DNA from: Anaeramoeba ignava
Lineage: Eukaryota > Metamonada > Anaeramoebidae
Reading direction: 5' to 3'
Length of the DNA stretch: 64,000 bases
NCBI GenBank assembly: GCA_028826165.1
Contig: JAPDFW010000103.1
Location: 318,501 to 382,500 of the forward strand
A program made the position numbers and the translations under genes. Below are positions 62,401 through 64,000 of this stretch, one piece after another; within the stretch, counting starts at the first letter, position 1; each line of letters opens with the position of its first letter. The notes under the pieces were generated by a model. That model saw nothing but the letters and a program-made list of their open reading frames with translations, had not been told where the DNA came from and made no database searches.

Positions 62401-63757
62401 TTTGATTTGATTTAATTTGATTTGATTTGATATTTGATATTTGATTTGATATTTGATATTTAATTTGATTTGATATTTAATTTGATTTAATTTAATTTAA
62501 TTTAATTTAATTTAATTTAATTTAATTTAATTTGATTTGATTTAATTTGATTTGATTTAATTTGATTTAATTTGATTTAATTTAATTTAATTTAATTTGA
62601 TTTGATTTAATTTAATTTAATTTAATTTAATTTAATTTGATTTAATTTAATTTAATTTAATTTAATTTAATTAAATTTGATTTGATTTGATTTAATTTAA
62701 TTTTTGATTTATTTAATTTAATTTGATTTAATTTAATTTAATTTGAGTTTAATTTAATTTGATTTAATTTGATTTGATATTTAATTTGATTTAATTTAAT
62801 TTAATTTAATTTAATTTGATTTGATTTAATTTAATTTAATTTAATTTAATTTGATTTAATTTGATTTAATTTAATTTAATTTGATATTTAATTTGATTTA
62901 ATTTAATTTAATTTGATTTAATTTAATTTAATTTGATTTGATTTAATTTAATTTAATTTAATTTAATTTGATTTAATTTGATTTGATTTAATTTGATTTG
63001 ATTTGATTTGATTTTAATTTGATTTAATTTGATTTTTTATTTAATTTAATTTAAATTTTGAATTTGATTTAATTTAATTTAATTTAATTTAATTTGATTT
63101 AATTTAATTTAATTTAAATTTAATTTGATTTAATTTTTAATTTAATATTTAATTTAATTTAATTTAATTTAATTTAATTTAATTTGATTTAATTTAATTT
63201 AATTTAATTTAATTTGATTTAATTTGATTTGATATTTGATTTAATTTGATTTAATTTAAATTTGATTTAATTTGATTTAATTTGATTTGATTTAATTTAA
63301 TTTGATTTGATTTGATTTGATTTAATTTAATTTGATTTAATTTGATTTGATATTTAATTTGATTTGATTTAATTTAATTTAATTTAATTTGATTTAAATT
63401 TGATTTAATTTGATATTTAATTTGAATTTGATTTGATTTAATTTAATTTTATTGATTTGAATTCTATTCTTTCACAATTCAAAAATTGAAAAAAAATTGA
63501 TCAATCAAAATTATTCAACATTTAAAAAGTTTAATAATCAAAGAAAATCAAAAAAAAAATTTTTTTTACGTGATAATAATAGCTTGACTTTGTTTTCTTG
63601 AAGTTAAATCATGATAAACTCTATCAGCTAAAGAATATATATGAGGAGCCAATTCATGTGAATATTTTCCTCTATATTCTTTAATCTTCTCATCTGAATA
63701 CATTCCATCAATTTTTCTGTAAGGATTAACTGCAATAAGTACAAAACCAATATAAGT
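56439..63757 (-). CDS. Class I myosin heavy chain with SH3 tail (N-terminus outside window)
   Basis: Exons on the minus strand: 63570-63757, 61682-61859, 58866-61602 and 56439-56656, about 1106 residues; the first motor exon(s) lie beyond 64000. The start visible here is [14 protein letters not shown]. The P-loop is restored across a splice ([14 protein letters not shown]). The TEDS-site loop [20 protein letters not shown] carries Thr where class I myosins are activated by PAK-type kinases. [20 protein letters not shown] is the relay/switch II region, and one IQ motif ([17 protein letters not shown]) follows the motor. Then come a TH1 lipid-binding region, a Pro/Arg/Ser-rich GPA-like tail ([14 protein letters not shown]) and an SH3 domain ([15 protein letters not shown] then [10 protein letters not shown]). 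This is the long-tailed amoeboid myosin I used in endocytosis and cortical actin. The motor exon is less AT-rich than its neighbours. Confidence 0.94.
56657..58865 (-). repeat. 2.2-kb dodecamer satellite filling a myosin intron
   Basis: Around 180 copies of TTTTGATATTAA / TTTTAATATTAA / TTTTGATATAAA occupy the whole intron between the Pro-rich tail and the SH3 exon. The 12-base period leaves long meaningless open frames on both strands. The donor is GTATTA and the acceptor TTAAAG. Confidence 0.95.
61860..63569 (-). repeat. 1.7-kb repeat intron splitting the myosin P-loop codon region
   Basis: 61865-63450 consists of TTTAATTTGAT/TTTGATTTGAT pentamer-type units; the remaining 120 bases next to the donor are unique. 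It falls directly before GESGAGKT. Confidence 0.9.
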
Positions 63758-64000
63758 CTAATTGGATTCAATTCAATAAAAAATAAAATCAATTAAAAAT
63801 AAAATTAGTTAATTATCCATTTTTAAGATCTCAATGTTTTAATAATTTTCATAAATTAATCAAAATCAAATCAATTTAAAAAAATAAGAAAAATAAATCA
63901 ATTCAAAATTAATTAAAAAAGAAGAAAAAAAAAAGAAAAAAAGAAAAAAAAAAGTTCATTTATAATCATTATTCAAATTTATTATTTTAATTTAAATTTT
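63758..64000. other. Probable myosin intron, no exon seen
   Basis: Upstream of the first visible myosin exon the minus strand shows only AT-rich sequence and poly-purine runs. I found no candidate for the preceding motor exon. Confidence 0.5.

Overview
This window is nuclear DNA of a protist. It is very AT-rich. The genes are densely packed, carry many GT-AG introns and encode typical eukaryotic proteins: exportin-1, a Sey1/RHD3 GTPase, S-adenosylhomocysteine hydrolase, an RBBP4/MSI1 histone chaperone, a kinesin-8-like motor, a PP4 catalytic subunit, an SH3-tailed class I myosin, RhoGAP and RasGAP proteins and a CC2D2A-like protein. The standard code fits, with TAA, TAG and TGA all read as stop. 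The overall style resembles an anaeramoebid or similar amoeboid protist; that placement is inference only.

Layout. 1-4256: start of an unknown membrane protein (minus), then CC2D2A-like (plus). 4657-10037: exportin-1, with a 531-residue intein in its last exon. 10159-16085: a coiled-coil protein (minus) divergent from SEY1 (plus). 16359-22814 (minus): a PB1-UBA protein and AHCY; AHCY intron 1 hosts a decayed Kolobok-like DNA transposon. 22990-26504: an m3C-type tRNA methyltransferase (minus), a membrane protein and a PAS-like coiled-coil protein. 26748-32023: a lipase-fold protein with a missing nucleophile and broken frames (minus), divergent from RBBP4 (plus). 32218-35832 (minus): a kinesin whose P-loop is split by a second intein of 283 residues. 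36262-38662: RhoGAP (plus). 38924-52331 (minus): three tandem paralogues of a receptor with a signal peptide, six EGF-like modules, one membrane span and a cytoplasmic RasGAP domain. 53006-56032 (minus): PP4 catalytic subunit. 56439-63757 (minus): class I myosin, with its N-terminal exon(s) beyond the window.

The most unusual content is the pair of nuclear inteins. Both have Ser at position 1, the block A/B/F/G motifs and a terminal His-Asn. Both keep the outline of a LAGLIDADG endonuclease domain whose catalytic acidic residues are gone. One sits in exportin-1 and the other exactly at GK^T of the kinesin Walker A motif. Both genes can be active only if splicing works. Other notable features are the EGF-RasGAP receptor family, whose start codon is apparently split by an intron in all three copies, and large introns that are each filled by their own short AT-rich tandem repeat.

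The genes do not form one pathway. Loose themes are the cortex and Ras/Rho signalling (RasGAP receptors, RhoGAP, myosin I), trafficking and membranes (exportin, Sey1, kinesin) and housekeeping. Exon coordinates were read by hand from splice motifs and protein continuity and may be off by a few bases.
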